Assembly (NCBI GenBank): GCA_020024635.1
Contig: JAHHTL010000006.1
Coordinates: 5,094-69,093, forward strand
DNA: 64,000 nucleotides
DNA from: Ruminococcus sp.
GTDB taxonomy: Bacteria; Bacillota; Clostridia; Lachnospirales; Lachnospiraceae
Direction: 5' to 3'
The position numbers and the translations under genes are program-made. The notes under the pieces were generated by a model. The model saw nothing but the letters and a program-made list of their open reading frames with translations. It did not search any database and was not told the DNA's origin. Each line of letters begins with the position of its first letter. Within the stretch, counting starts at the first letter, position 1. Below are positions 34,618-43,640 of the stretch, piece after piece.

Positions 34618-34646
34618 TTGACAAATTTATGAAAAACACGCATACT
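34618..34646 (+). promoter_or_regulatory. Promoter of the PHP gene
   Basis: TTGACA (34618-34623), 17 bases, CATACT (34641-34646), about 90 bases before the ATG. The leader contains a weak AGAAACT/AGTTTCT stem. Confidence 0.65.
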
Positions 34647-34735
34647 GTCAAGTAGAAGTATGAGAAACTTTTCTTACATTGCAATGTGCCAGTTTCTTTT
34701 CTTTATTATTTCTTCTATAAGGGGGAACTTAACTG

Positions 34736-35455
34736 ATGTCTTCTTTTGAATTTGATCTTCATACCCATACCATCGCTAGCGGTCATGGTTCTTCTTCTAC
34801 CATTACCGATATGGCCAAGGCAGCAGCTAACAAGAATTTAAAAACATTGGGAATCTCAGACCATGGGCCTGCCACTTTAGGTGGTGGACGTCTCTCTTAT
34901 TTTCGCAATTTAGCTTATGCCCCACGAACCCGCCTTGGTGTGAATATGTTGTATGGTGCAGAAGTAAATATTTTAAACACTTCTGGTAAATTGGATCTTG
35001 ACGATGAAGTCCTCAAAAAACTGGATTATGTCATCGCGAGTATTCACAGCCCCATTCTAAAACCTGGCACGATCTGTGAGAATACAAACGCATATGTGGA
35101 AGCAATGAAGAATCCTTTTGTTCGTATCATCGGGCATTGCGACGACGTCAAGTTTCCCGTAGATTATGTTGCCATCGTAAAAGCCGCTATGGAATATCAT
35201 GTTCTTCTTGAAATCAACAATAGTTCTTTAAGTCCTGATGGTTACCGCGGTGACACAAGATTTAATGACCTTATGATTTTAAACCTTTGCAAGCATTTCC
35301 ACTATCCGGTTCTCTTATCGAGCGATAGTCATGGCACCTCTCACATTGGAGACTTCGGATATGCTATGGAACTTGTAAAACTTGCAACTTTCCCAGAAGA
35401 GCTTATTTTGAATTATTCTACTGATTCTTTGCTGCGTTTCCTTCAAACTACATAA
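34736..35455 (+). CDS. PHP-domain phosphoesterase, YcdX-like
   Basis: Metal-dependent hydrolase of 239 residues. The four PHP motifs are seen: DLHTHT near residue 8, GISDHGP near 40, ASIHSP near 103 and the LSSDSHGT site near 195, plus GHCDDVKF, all metal ligands. Close to YcdX-type phosphatases; the substrate is not known, and histidinol phosphatase is unlikely from the motif set. GGGGGA before the ATG. Divergent from the microcompartment operon and ends in a bidirectional terminator. Confidence 0.85.
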   Translation: MSSFEFDLHTHTIASGHGSSSTITDMAKAAANKNLKTLGISDHGPATLGGGRLSYFRNLAYAPRTRLGVNMLYGAEVNILNTSGKLDLDDEVLKKLDYVIASIHSPILKPGTICENTNAYVEAMKNPFVRIIGHCDDVKFPVDYVAIVKAAMEYHVLLEINNSSLSPDGYRGDTRFNDLMILNLCKHFHYPVLLSSDSHGTSHIGDFGYAMELVKLATFPEELILNYSTDSLLRFLQTT

Positions 35456-35470
35456 ATTCCGCCAAAAAAG

Positions 35471-35492
35471 CCCCTTACCAAATGGTAAGGGG
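35471..35492. terminator. Terminator between PHP and ParA genes
   Basis: CCCCTTACC (35471-35479), AAAT loop, GGTAAGGGG (35484-35492). Plus side ends in TACTTTTA, minus side in CTTTTTT, so it serves both convergent genes. Confidence 0.9.
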
Positions 35493-35497
35493 TACTT

Positions 35498-36283
35498 TTA
35501 ACCTTGTCGTGCAATTTCTTTTGCTAATTCCATATATTCGATTGCACTTCTACTATTCTTTTTATAAGCCATAACCGGCATATTGTTATCTTGTGACCAT
35601 TCAATTCCACTATCCACACGGATGTAAGTGTCGTACACTTTAACTCCTTCTAACTCCTGTAATGTTTCCAATGTCTGCTTGAAATAATTCTTTCTCGTAT
35701 CCACTTTTGTAATCACAATTCCACCAATTGTAAGTTCTGGTGCGATCTGCTTTACTTCTTCCAAAAACTCAAACATATTTCCAAGTCCAAACAGTCCCCA
35801 TGGAGTAGCCTCTACTGGAATGATCACCAAATCTGATGCGCACAAAATATTCATGACCCAGCCTCCTAAAGTTGGCGGCGCATCGATCAGGATATAATCA
35901 TATCCTTCTGAATTTTTTAGCGTTTCTAAACATTTTCGTAAAATATACTCTCTTTGCCACTTGGTAAATAATTCATATTCTATGGAACTCATTAGGGTGG
36001 AAGACGGAATCAAATCCAATCCTTCATATGCCGAATGTACAATATATGTCGTCAAATCATCCTGCTTTTTTATTGCTTCATATAAATTCTTATCACTCTG
36101 GGCAAATCCTAATACTTGATCTTCATCAAACAAAGAAAGAGAAAGATTCAACTGCATATCTCCATCTATCATCAGTACTTTTTTTCCCAATTGCGTCAAT
36201 CCATATCCCACATTGGAACAGGTGGTTGATTTTCCACTTCCCCCTTTATTATTGGTAAAACAGATTACTTTTGTCTTTCCCAT
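35498..36283 (-). CDS. ParA/Soj-family ATPase, orphan
   Basis: Deviant Walker ATPase of 261 residues. Walker A NNKGGSGKSTTCSN near residue 10 with the signature Lys, DGDMQLNLSLSLF near 45, Walker B LIDAPPTLGG near 128. There is no ParB gene or obvious parS palindrome next to it, so it may position something other than a chromosome origin. ATG 36283 has GGAGG six bases upstream; an upstream in-frame start without such a site is not used. Ends at the shared terminator. Confidence 0.88.
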   Translation of the reverse strand: MGKTKVICFTNNKGGSGKSTTCSNVGYGLTQLGKKVLMIDGDMQLNLSLSLFDEDQVLGFAQSDKNLYEAIKKQDDLTTYIVHSAYEGLDLIPSSTLMSSIEYELFTKWQREYILRKCLETLKNSEGYDYILIDAPPTLGGWVMNILCASDLVIIPVEATPWGLFGLGNMFEFLEEVKQIAPELTIGGIVITKVDTRKNYFKQTLETLQELEGVKVYDTYIRVDSGIEWSQDNNMPVMAYKKNSRSAIEYMELAKEIARQG

Positions 36284-36385
36284 TCTATCCCTCCGATTTC
36301 TCCCTTTTATCATTTGTTTCGAGCATTTTCCAAACTATTTATAAGTATAACATGATTCTGCGATTTTGTATCTTTTTCTTTGGAA

Positions 36386-36922
36386 TCATCCGAAAATTTT
36401 TTCAACAAGATGACAGTACTCTCGGAATAAATCATAATCTGCAAATGTATCTTTCAAAGATTCTTGAACCCCCTTGTAATACCATCCAATCACTTCTCTA
36501 TCTTTCATCCGAAATTTTTCCCACAATTTCTCCCCCACTTGCTGATAATCCCGATCAATGTCTCTTAAATTCGAAATTTTATCCGCAAGACATACCAATT
36601 TCACCTCGTACTCTGCCGTCTTCACGCGCTCTATGGTCGCACTCTTTCGTTCCATCCACGTCTTAGATTTATCTTCACTTTCTGCTGCAACAATCTTCGC
36701 CACTCGCGCTCCAAACATTCTTTTTAACATGTCTTGTGTCACCCCTTCGCAATCTTCGATTGTATCGTGAAGAAGCGCTGCACTAATAATTTCTTCATCA
36801 TCTGTGAGTTTGGCTACGATTTTTGCCACCTCAATCGGATGTACAATATAAGGACGTCTTGTCCCCTTTCGAACCTGTCCTTCATGCATTTTTGTAGCAA
36901 ACTCTAAGGCTCTTTTGACCAT
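36386..36922 (-). CDS. HD-domain hydrolase, MESH1/SpoT-like
   Basis: 178 residues, matching the hydrolase half of RelA/SpoT: HEGQVRKGTRRPYIVHPIEVA near residue 13 (first His), ALLHDTIEDCEG near 50 (the HD pair and ED motif), and VCLADKISNLRDI near 112 (the N-x-x-D site). No synthetase domain. It probably degrades (p)ppGpp or a related nucleotide; the RelQ-type synthetase gene is nearby at 44926. GGAGGG before the ATG. Confidence 0.85.
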   Translation of the reverse strand: MVKRALEFATKMHEGQVRKGTRRPYIVHPIEVAKIVAKLTDDEEIISAALLHDTIEDCEGVTQDMLKRMFGARVAKIVAAESEDKSKTWMERKSATIERVKTAEYEVKLVCLADKISNLRDIDRDYQQVGEKLWEKFRMKDREVIGWYYKGVQESLKDTFADYDLFREYCHLVEKIFG

Positions 36923-37025
36923 GTACTTTTCCCTCCTTCGTTTCAGGAACTCTAGAACACTACCAATCTTATGAAAATAGTATCATAGCCCTATAAATTT
37001 CTCAATATTCTGTTTGATTTTATTC

Positions 37026-37054
37026 TATACATTCTTCTGCTTTTGCGATATAAT
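37026..37054 (+). promoter_or_regulatory. Possible promoter of the SDR-pduB unit
   Basis: TATACA (37026-37031), 17 bases, TATAAT (37049-37054), 35 bases before the SDR start. The -35 is weak. The remaining part of 36923-37088 shows no other structure. Confidence 0.45.
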
Positions 37055-37088
37055 ACCCCTAGAATTCTATATAAAAAGAGGTTTTATT

Positions 37089-37820
37089 ATGAGACAAAAA
37101 TCGGTCCTTATTACTGGAGCTTCACGGGGAATTGGCAAGGCATGCGCTCTTTCTTTTGCTCGTCTAGGATATCATGTTTTTATAAATAGTTGTCATTCCA
37201 AGGATCTTTTAGAGGAACTAAAGCAACTGATTTTAGAACAAGGAGGCTCTTGCACTTCGATTCTTGCTGATATTAGCCAATCTCAAGAAGTAAAACGCGT
37301 ATTTCATATCATTGCTTCTGAATGCAAAGGACTTGATGTACTTGTCAACAATGCTGGGATTTCTTATATCGGACTTTTAACAGACATGACGGATCATGAC
37401 TGGGATTCCATTATAGGAACGAATCTATCTTCCGCCTTTTATTGCTCTCGAGCAGCCATCCCTTACATGGTTTCCAAAAAATCCGGAAAAATTATCAACA
37501 TTTCTTCTATGTGGGGAACAACCGGCGCCTCTTGCGAAGTTGCATATTCCGCTTCAAAAGCCGGATTGAATGGTCTTACAAAAGCATTGGCAAAAGAACT
37601 TGCACCATGTAATATTCAAGTAAATGCCATTGCGTGCGGTGTCATTGACACTGCCATGAATGCTTGTTTTTCAGACGAAGAGCGTAAAATGCTAGAGGAT
37701 GAAGTTCCAGCTGGTCGTTTTGGACTTCCAGAAGAAGTTGCGGATCTCGTAACAGATCTTGCAGAGAACCACCCTTATATGACTGGACAAATCTTAGGTC
37801 TAGACGGCGGTTTTATATAA
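37089..37820 (+). CDS. SDR oxidoreductase, FabG-like
   Basis: Short-chain dehydrogenase of 243 residues. Rossmann motif TGASRGIG near residue 9, NNAG near 85, catalytic ISSMWG Ser and YSASK (Tyr and Lys) near 150-155, and a C-terminal GQILGLDGGF. The substrate is unknown. ATG 37089 has AGAGG upstream; an earlier in-frame Met would add 25 residues with no site. It is 33 bases before the PduB-type gene, which suggests a role with the microcompartment, for example reduction of lactaldehyde, but the FabG-like family has many substrates. Confidence 0.85.
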   Translation: MRQKSVLITGASRGIGKACALSFARLGYHVFINSCHSKDLLEELKQLILEQGGSCTSILADISQSQEVKRVFHIIASECKGLDVLVNNAGISYIGLLTDMTDHDWDSIIGTNLSSAFYCSRAAIPYMVSKKSGKIINISSMWGTTGASCEVAYSASKAGLNGLTKALAKELAPCNIQVNAIACGVIDTAMNACFSDEERKMLEDEVPAGRFGLPEEVADLVTDLAENHPYMTGQILGLDGGFI

Positions 37821-37853
37821 TACTATGATTGATTATTACAAAGGAGCACCTTT

Positions 37854-38579
37854 ATGTTTAAAGTAAAAGATATCGAAAAAATTCCCATCGACTGTACCCT
37901 GTCTGAATTTGTTGGTACTACTGTTCTAGACACCATCGGACTTGTCATTCCTGGAATTAGTCCAGAACTTCTCTCCCAAATGCAGATACCCAAAAACTAC
38001 AAAAGTCTTGGTCTAATTAGTTCTCGAACAGGAGCTGCCGGACAGATTAACGCAGTCGATGAAGCTGTAAAATCTACAAACACAGAAGTCCTCTCCATTG
38101 AACTTCCCAGAGACACGAAAGGATGGGGCGGACATGGAAACTTTATCATCCTAGGCGGAAATGATGTTTCTGACGTTAGACGTGCTGTAGAACTTGCTTT
38201 GGAATACACCCAAAAATATGCCGGGGAATTATATATAAGTGAAGCCGGACACTTGGAGTTTACCTATTCTGCCAACGCAGGGCAAGCGCTTAACGTAGCT
38301 TTTGACGCACCGCTTGGAAAACCATTTGGCTTCTTCTGTGGTTCGCCTGCGGCAATTGGTCTTGTAATGGCGGATCTTGCCGTAAAATCCTCTCCAGTCG
38401 AAATTCTAAAATATATGACACCAAATCACGGAACTAGCCACTCTAATGAAGTCATTGTTGCAGTTACCGGGGAAGCAAGTGCAGTAAAAGACGCTGTTTT
38501 AAAAGCCCGCGAAATCGGAATCCAACTTCTCGTTTCTTTAGGTAGCTACCCTATGACCCCATCACATCCTTACCTCTAA
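37854..38579 (+). CDS. pduB: PduB-type trimeric BMC shell protein (short, PduB'-like)
   Basis: Tandem-BMC shell protein of 241 residues. It has the PduB pattern: SEFVGTTVLDTIGLVIPG, SSRTGAAGQINAVDEAVKSTN, SIELPRDTKGWGGHG, ILGGNDVSDVRRAVELAL, AGHLEF and a second BMC domain with SPAAIGLVMADLAVKSSPVE and NEVIVAVTGEASAVK. It begins near the shell domain and lacks the N-terminal helix and linker of full PduB, as in PduB'. AAAGGAG before the ATG. It lies 3.5 kb from the main operon on the opposite strand, behind the SDR gene. PduB is usually an abundant facet protein, so its expression must be matched to the operon. Confidence 0.92.
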   Translation: MFKVKDIEKIPIDCTLSEFVGTTVLDTIGLVIPGISPELLSQMQIPKNYKSLGLISSRTGAAGQINAVDEAVKSTNTEVLSIELPRDTKGWGGHGNFIILGGNDVSDVRRAVELALEYTQKYAGELYISEAGHLEFTYSANAGQALNVAFDAPLGKPFGFFCGSPAAIGLVMADLAVKSSPVEILKYMTPNHGTSHSNEVIVAVTGEASAVKDAVLKAREIGIQLLVSLGSYPMTPSHPYL

Positions 38580-38628
38580 CAAAAGAAATCTACGGAAAAC
38601 TTATAATTTTCCGTAGATTTCTTTTGTT
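38578..38628. terminator. Long bidirectional terminator at pduB/hflX
   Basis: A perfect 22-bp stem (38578-38599 with 38607-38628) and a seven-base loop. The plus side follows the pduB stop. On the minus strand the 3' coding end of hflX forms one arm, and the stop codon lies in the loop. Confidence 0.88.
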
Positions 38629-39839
38629 ACATATGCTTTGATTGCAATCCCTTCTGGAAGATACTCCTCCTCTAGCAATTGTCCATTATTTCGAACAAGC
38701 TGTATTTTCCCTGCATCCGAAAAAGAATATAATCTTTCAATGTATATCTGATCATTTCTTAGGATGGCCAACAGTCGCTCTTTTAATTCTTCTAGTCCTT
38801 GCCCTGTTTTGGTAGATATCAAGATGGAATAGTCCGCTTGAAAATCTTTTTGATTTCCACGTTCTTTTAATTGATCTTGTTTATTAAATACGGTAACCAC
38901 CGTCTTGCCTTCCACTCCAAGTTGTCGTAATGTGTCATAAACAACGTGCATTTGGTGATCCATCTGTGGATTCGATGCATCTACAACATGAATAATGATA
39001 TCTGCGTATTTTGCTTCTTCCAAAGTTCCTTTAAAAGCTTCAATCAAATTATGTGGCAGTTTGTTAATGAACCCTACTGTATCCGTCAAAAGAATCTGTT
39101 GTTTTTTGTCTAATTCTAACATTCTTGTCGTGGTATCCAAGGTCGAAAAAAGCATCGCATCTTCTAAAATATCAGAACCCGTCAGTGCATTTAACAAGCT
39201 GCTCTTTCCAGCCGAAGTATACCCCACCAATGCAGCCACCTTAAGACTGGAAGAAGTACGCTGCGTCCGAAGTAACTCTCTGTGACTTTCTACTTCTCGC
39301 AATTGTGCTTTTAGCTTGCTGATCCTCTCTCGAATCATTCGGCGATCTGTTTCCAGTTTCTTTTCTCCAGGACCTCTTGTTCCAATCCCGCCTCCAAGAC
39401 GAGACATAGATTTTCCCATTCCCGTAAGATGAGAGGCCCTATATTTTAGCTGAGCCAATTCTACTTGAATTTTCCCTTCACTACTCGTTGCTCTAGCAGC
39501 AAATATATCGAGAATCAATAAGGTTCGATCAATCACTTTGCAATCTAGTTCTTGTTCTAAATTACGAAGTTGTATAGACGAAAGTTCATCGTCACATACG
39601 ATTCCTGTTGCCTGCGTCTCCCAAAGAAGCTCTTTTAATTCAATTAATTTTCCTTTTCCTACATACGTAGACGGATGAATCGCTTCCCTTCTTTGGATTA
39701 ACCTGCCTCGTACAGTAGCCTTTGCTGTAGACACAAGTTCACCTAGTTCATCCAAAGATTCTTCCGTCTTCTCGTAGTCATTGGTCTGAACACCTACTAA
39801 AAGGAACGATTCCTCTTGTTCTTTCATTTCATATAGCAT
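38601..39839 (-). CDS. hflX: HflX ribosome-associated GTPase
   Basis: GTPase that splits stalled or hibernating ribosomes. About 412 residues. The N-terminal HflX domain has the ATVRGRLIQRREAIHPSTYVG segment and DELSSIQLRNLEQ; a glycine-rich linker (GGIGTRGPGEKKLETDRR) follows; the G domain has GYTSAGKSSLLNAL near residue 210, DTVGFINKLP near 255 and NKQD near 325. No strong ribosome site is seen near ATG 39839; ATG 39827 is a second option. The last codons form part of a terminator stem. Confidence 0.92.
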   Translation of the reverse strand: MLYEMKEQEESFLLVGVQTNDYEKTEESLDELGELVSTAKATVRGRLIQRREAIHPSTYVGKGKLIELKELLWETQATGIVCDDELSSIQLRNLEQELDCKVIDRTLLILDIFAARATSSEGKIQVELAQLKYRASHLTGMGKSMSRLGGGIGTRGPGEKKLETDRRMIRERISKLKAQLREVESHRELLRTQRTSSSLKVAALVGYTSAGKSSLLNALTGSDILEDAMLFSTLDTTTRMLELDKKQQILLTDTVGFINKLPHNLIEAFKGTLEEAKYADIIIHVVDASNPQMDHQMHVVYDTLRQLGVEGKTVVTVFNKQDQLKERGNQKDFQADYSILISTKTGQGLEELKERLLAILRNDQIYIERLYSFSDAGKIQLVRNNGQLLEEEYLPEGIAIKAYVTKEIYGKL

Positions 39840-39873
39840 AATCAAAAAGGCTTGGCCTCTCTCCTTCCTTCCG

Positions 39874-40440
39874 CTAACGTAACCTTACAATAAAGGCAGG
39901 CATCGGCGGATCATTTTGTCGGTTATAGTATTGATGCAAGATTACAAGCCACTTTTTACTATCTAAGGATTTTAAAAAAGAAAGAACCTCTTCTCTTTCT
40001 TCATATCCGGAATCTTTTCCGCTATAAATACACACACTCATGATCCCATCTTTTTTTAACAAATTCATCCCTGCTTTCATTGCTTGAATACTTGTTTTTC
40101 CAGTGGTCGAAATCGCGTGATCCCCTCCCGGAAGATACCCTAGATTAAATACGATGGCAGAAACTTCTTCTTTTACGTAAGATTGCATTCTTTCATGGCT
40201 GTCACATATCACTTCTACATTGGAGGTATATCCATTTTGCTTCATTCGTTCTCTCGTTGCATCTATGGCCTCTTTTTGAATATCAAAGGCATATACTTTT
40301 CCATTCTCTCCTACAAGACGGCGAAGAAATTCTGTGTCATTTCCCTTCCCCGCTGTGGCGTCAATGCACACCTCTCCCTCCAAAATATATGGTTCCAGAA
40401 ATCGATGACAATATTCTGTAATTTGGTAACTGTAGCTCAT
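39874..40440 (-). CDS. tRNA methyltransferase, YtqB/MnmM-like
   Basis: SAM-dependent methyltransferase of 188 residues, rRNA_methylase (YtqB) family. SAM motif I IDATAGKGNDTEFL near residue 25, AFDIQKEAI near 53, a proline-poor NLGYLPGGDHAI motif near 100 and CIYSGKDSGYEERE near 140. Its B. subtilis relative MnmM methylates the wobble uridine of some tRNAs; this is by family only. GGGAGG four bases before ATG 40440, and the upstream TPR gene ends at 40452. Confidence 0.85.
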   Translation of the reverse strand: MSYSYQITEYCHRFLEPYILEGEVCIDATAGKGNDTEFLRRLVGENGKVYAFDIQKEAIDATRERMKQNGYTSNVEVICDSHERMQSYVKEEVSAIVFNLGYLPGGDHAISTTGKTSIQAMKAGMNLLKKDGIMSVCIYSGKDSGYEEREEVLSFLKSLDSKKWLVILHQYYNRQNDPPMPAFIVRLR

Positions 40441-40451
40441 GTTTCCTCCCA

Positions 40452-41015
40452 CTAGCGTGTCTCTAAAAAATCAGCTTCTCTTTCTACCTCTTTATCATCT
40501 GGATAGTCTTCAAGGTATGACTCTGCGGTGTTTCTTGCCTCTTCCCATTGTCCCATTTTTTCGTAACATACAATGAGATTGCGTCTCATTTCTTTTACCT
40601 TAACGGAATAATCCTGCCCTTTCTTTTCCTCTTGCTCCATCAAAATCCTACCAAGATCAATTCCTTTTATAAATTCTTCCGCTGCCTCTTTGTACTGTCC
40701 AGCTTTTAAAAGACTGCTTCCCGTTAACTGGTGTAAAACAACCGTCTCTTTTCCGTCATTTTCTTTTACCTTTTGGAATGCTTTTGCCGCTTCTTTATAT
40801 TTTTTTTGTTCAAAGCATGCCATTCCTAATCCGCGATATGCTTCCGCTTTATTTTTCCCTTCTTCTATGGACTGTTCAAAAGCCGCCTCTGCTTCTTTAT
40901 ATTCTTTTGCCTCCATATGTTTAAGGCCTCGTTGAACATTGTTGTTTCCACATCCTGACAAAAAAAGTACTGCAATGAATGTAGAAATCATAATCTTTTT
41001 GATTTTATTTTTCAT
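40452..41015 (-). CDS. TPR-repeat lipoprotein
   Basis: 187 residues. Signal peptide with lipobox LFLSGC (Cys22), then about four tetratricopeptide repeats: GLKHMEAKEYKEAEAAFEQS, AYRGLGMACFEQKKYKEAAK, LLKAGQYKEAAEEFIKG and CYEKMGQWEEARNTAESYL. An extracytoplasmic scaffold. It ends 11 bases before the methyltransferase and follows the arsR gene by 11 bases, so all may share one transcript. The function is unknown. Confidence 0.87.
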   Translation of the reverse strand: MKNKIKKIMISTFIAVLFLSGCGNNNVQRGLKHMEAKEYKEAEAAFEQSIEEGKNKAEAYRGLGMACFEQKKYKEAAKAFQKVKENDGKETVVLHQLTGSSLLKAGQYKEAAEEFIKGIDLGRILMEQEEKKGQDYSVKVKEMRRNLIVCYEKMGQWEEARNTAESYLEDYPDDKEVEREADFLETR

Positions 41016-41026
41016 CTTGTATTCCT

Positions 41027-41386
41027 CTATTCTCTTATATGTTCCATCCCCTGGCTTAAAATTGTCTTGATATGACCATCCGCAAGAGAATAAAAGACTG
41101 TTTTTCCTTCTCTCCTGTTTTTTACAAGTTTCATTTGTTTTAACACTCGTAATTGATGAGATATGGCAGACTGTGTCATGTTAAGAATCCCCGCCAGATC
41201 GCATACACACAATTCTGAGTGTAATAATACACTCAGAATTTTTATTCTCGTTGCATCTGCAAACACTTTAAAAAAATCTGCCAGATCTTTGATATCATCT
41301 CCTGCCGGCATTTGTGCGCGTGCTTCCTCTACAATCTTACCATGTATGTGTATAAAATCGCAATGTTCAACTTCCATTTTTTCCAT
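41027..41386 (-). CDS. ArsR-family metal-sensing repressor, CadC/CzrA-like
   Basis: Winged-helix repressor of 119 residues. The metal-binding motif ELCVCDLA (two Cys in helix 3) is intact, with a further Cys and His pair near the N terminus (EHCDFIHIHG), as in CadC. The DNA helix region is SAISHQLRVLKQMKLVK. It should release DNA on binding Cd, Pb or Zn. ATG lies directly after the P-type ATPase stop, so it is translated from the same message. Its site is probably the ATATGAA palindrome at 43641-43660. Confidence 0.93.
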   Translation of the reverse strand: MEKMEVEHCDFIHIHGKIVEEARAQMPAGDDIKDLADFFKVFADATRIKILSVLLHSELCVCDLAGILNMTQSAISHQLRVLKQMKLVKNRREGKTVFYSLADGHIKTILSQGMEHIRE

Positions 41387-43621
41387 CTAATTTTTCCTGC
41401 TTTCCTTTTTATTCCTCTTGAAATACAATATTCTCACTGAATTAATAATGCAAATCATTGCAACTCCTGTATCCGCAAAAACAGCCATCCACATATTTGC
41501 CATATGGAAAAGTCCAAGAAGCATAACCATTGCTTTTATTGCCAATGCAAAAATCACATTTTGCTTCGCAATATTTCGTGTTGTTTTCGCAATCTTAAGA
41601 GACTGTGGAACTGCATCTAAAGATGAAGTCATAAATACCACATCAGCTGCTTCAATTGCCGCATCGGCTCCACTTCCCATCGCTGCTCCAACATCAGCTC
41701 CTGCAAGTACAGGTGCATCGTTGATTCCATCCCCAACAAACATGACCCTGCCTTTTCTGTTCCGAATTTCCCTTAATTTGGAAACTTTATCTTCTGGAAG
41801 TAATTTAGCATACACCTCATCAATTCCTGTATGATTGGCCACTTCTTTTGCATTTCGCTCTTCATCACCTGTGAGCATCGCTGTATAAATACCAAGTTTT
41901 TTCAATTGTTTAAACACACTTTTTGCTTCTGGTTTAATTTCATCTGATATCACGATCCGGCCTATGTATTCAGCTTCTCGTGCCAGAAATACTTCTGTAC
42001 CTGCCAGTTCATTTTGCTGTTCCGGAATCTCTACCCCGTATCGTTCAAAAAGCTTTTTGTTTCCACACAAAATCCTATGGTTTTCAAATTTTGCGCAAAT
42101 TCCTTTTCCTGATATTTCTTCCACATCGGTCAGATTCATAATAGCAAGATGTTGTTGTCTTGCCTCTTCCATAATACTTCCTGCAATTGGATGTGTGGAA
42201 TGCTGTTCACAACTAGCTGCTAATGCAAGTAATTCTTCTTTTGTTGTATTTCCTGCTGCCATTACTTCTTGTACCGAAAAACAACCTTTCGTAACCGTTC
42301 CAGTTTTATCCATTACAATTGCTTTGACCTCTTGCAGCGATTCAATCGTGGATCCACCTTTAAACAAGATTCCTTGCTTCGAACCAGCACCAATTCCCGC
42401 AAAAAAAGCAAGCGGCACACTAAGTACTAATGCACATGGACAACTAATTACCAAAAATGTAAGCGCCGTATACACCCAGTAATTCCATTCCCCTGTAATT
42501 AGGGATGGAATGATCGCAACTACGAGTGCCAAACTCACAACAAATGGCGTATACACTTTTGAAAACTTCGTAATAAATCGATCAATCTTCGGTTTACCTG
42601 CTGCAGCATTTTCTACAGCATCGAGAATTCTAGATACCATGGAGTCTTTTAATTCTTGCTCCACTTTCATTGTAACAACACCGGAGAGGTTCACGCAACC
42701 TGAAATTACCTGATCTTGCTCTTTTGCCATAACTGGAACCGGTTCTCCTGTAACTGCTGATGTATCAATTCGAGTAGTTCCACTTACAACCACACCATCG
42801 AGCGGAATTCGATCTCCTGGACGCACAAGAAGTAAATCCCCTACTTTTGCTTCATTTGCCGGAATTTCTTCTACCTGCTCACCAACAACTTTATTGACCA
42901 CTTCTGGTCTAAGATCTACTGCCTCCATAATCTGACTGCGACTTCTTGCTACCGCAATGTTTTCAAATAATTCACCGATTCGATAAAAAACCATAACCCC
43001 AAGGGCTTCTGTATACTCTCCAATAAAAAATGCACCAATCGTTGCAATTCCCATTAAAAAGTTTTCATCAAACACCTGTCCTTTTAACATATTCTTTCCA
43101 GCAGTTTTTAATACCTTAAAACCAAGCATAAGGTAACCTGCAATGTATATAAAAAATGAAATTTCTCTGGATATATTCTCTACAAAAATTGCACCAACCC
43201 AAACTACAACTCCTGCTAAAATCCACAAAACTTCTTTCTTCCACTGCGGAAATATATGTGTAACTCCCGTTGCTTCTTTTTTGTATTCTCGTTTTTTTAT
43301 TACAATATCTTCTTCCATTGTATCACAAATCTGTTGCAAAATTGGAAGCAATTCCTCTTCCGAATTGGATACAATTTGTAACTGTTTTGTTGGAAATATA
43401 AGGTTTGCAAACTCAATTTGCGGAAGATCTTGTATTTTCCGTTCGATTTTAGCTGCACAATTTGCACAATCTAAATTTTCTAAAATATACACCTGCTTTT
43501 CTACACGATCAAAGGTATGATCGATTTCTTTTCTTTCTACTTCTGTATGTTCGTGATGATGTTCATGATGTTCGTGATGTTCATGACCATGCTCGTGCTC
43601 ATGCTTAAATTTTTCTTCCAT
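41387..43621 (-). CDS. Heavy-metal exporting P-type ATPase, CadA/ZntA-like
   Basis: Pumps Zn2+, Cd2+ or Pb2+ out of the cell. 744 residues. A His/Glu-rich N terminus (about residues 4-26), then a heavy-metal-associated domain with LDCANCAAKIERK. The membrane metal site is SCPCAL, the phosphorylation site DKTGTVTKG, the HP motif HSTHPIA and the hinge GDGINDAPVLAGADV. The CPC and HMA motifs place it in the Zn/Cd/Pb group. It precedes arsR, which is not the usual order. AGGAGG-type sequence before the ATG. Confidence 0.95.
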   Translation of the reverse strand: MEEKFKHEHEHGHEHHEHHEHHHEHTEVERKEIDHTFDRVEKQVYILENLDCANCAAKIERKIQDLPQIEFANLIFPTKQLQIVSNSEEELLPILQQICDTMEEDIVIKKREYKKEATGVTHIFPQWKKEVLWILAGVVVWVGAIFVENISREISFFIYIAGYLMLGFKVLKTAGKNMLKGQVFDENFLMGIATIGAFFIGEYTEALGVMVFYRIGELFENIAVARSRSQIMEAVDLRPEVVNKVVGEQVEEIPANEAKVGDLLLVRPGDRIPLDGVVVSGTTRIDTSAVTGEPVPVMAKEQDQVISGCVNLSGVVTMKVEQELKDSMVSRILDAVENAAAGKPKIDRFITKFSKVYTPFVVSLALVVAIIPSLITGEWNYWVYTALTFLVISCPCALVLSVPLAFFAGIGAGSKQGILFKGGSTIESLQEVKAIVMDKTGTVTKGCFSVQEVMAAGNTTKEELLALAASCEQHSTHPIAGSIMEEARQQHLAIMNLTDVEEISGKGICAKFENHRILCGNKKLFERYGVEIPEQQNELAGTEVFLAREAEYIGRIVISDEIKPEAKSVFKQLKKLGIYTAMLTGDEERNAKEVANHTGIDEVYAKLLPEDKVSKLREIRNRKGRVMFVGDGINDAPVLAGADVGAAMGSGADAAIEAADVVFMTSSLDAVPQSLKIAKTTRNIAKQNVIFALAIKAMVMLLGLFHMANMWMAVFADTGVAMICIINSVRILYFKRNKKESRKN

Positions 43622-43640
43622 GATATCCTCCTGTCTTTAT

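Noticed and set aside
43550..43610. Repeated ATGATG/CATGTT-type triplets that look like a short tandem repeat
   Set aside because: These encode the His/Glu-rich N terminus of the metal pump, so the repeat has a coding cause.
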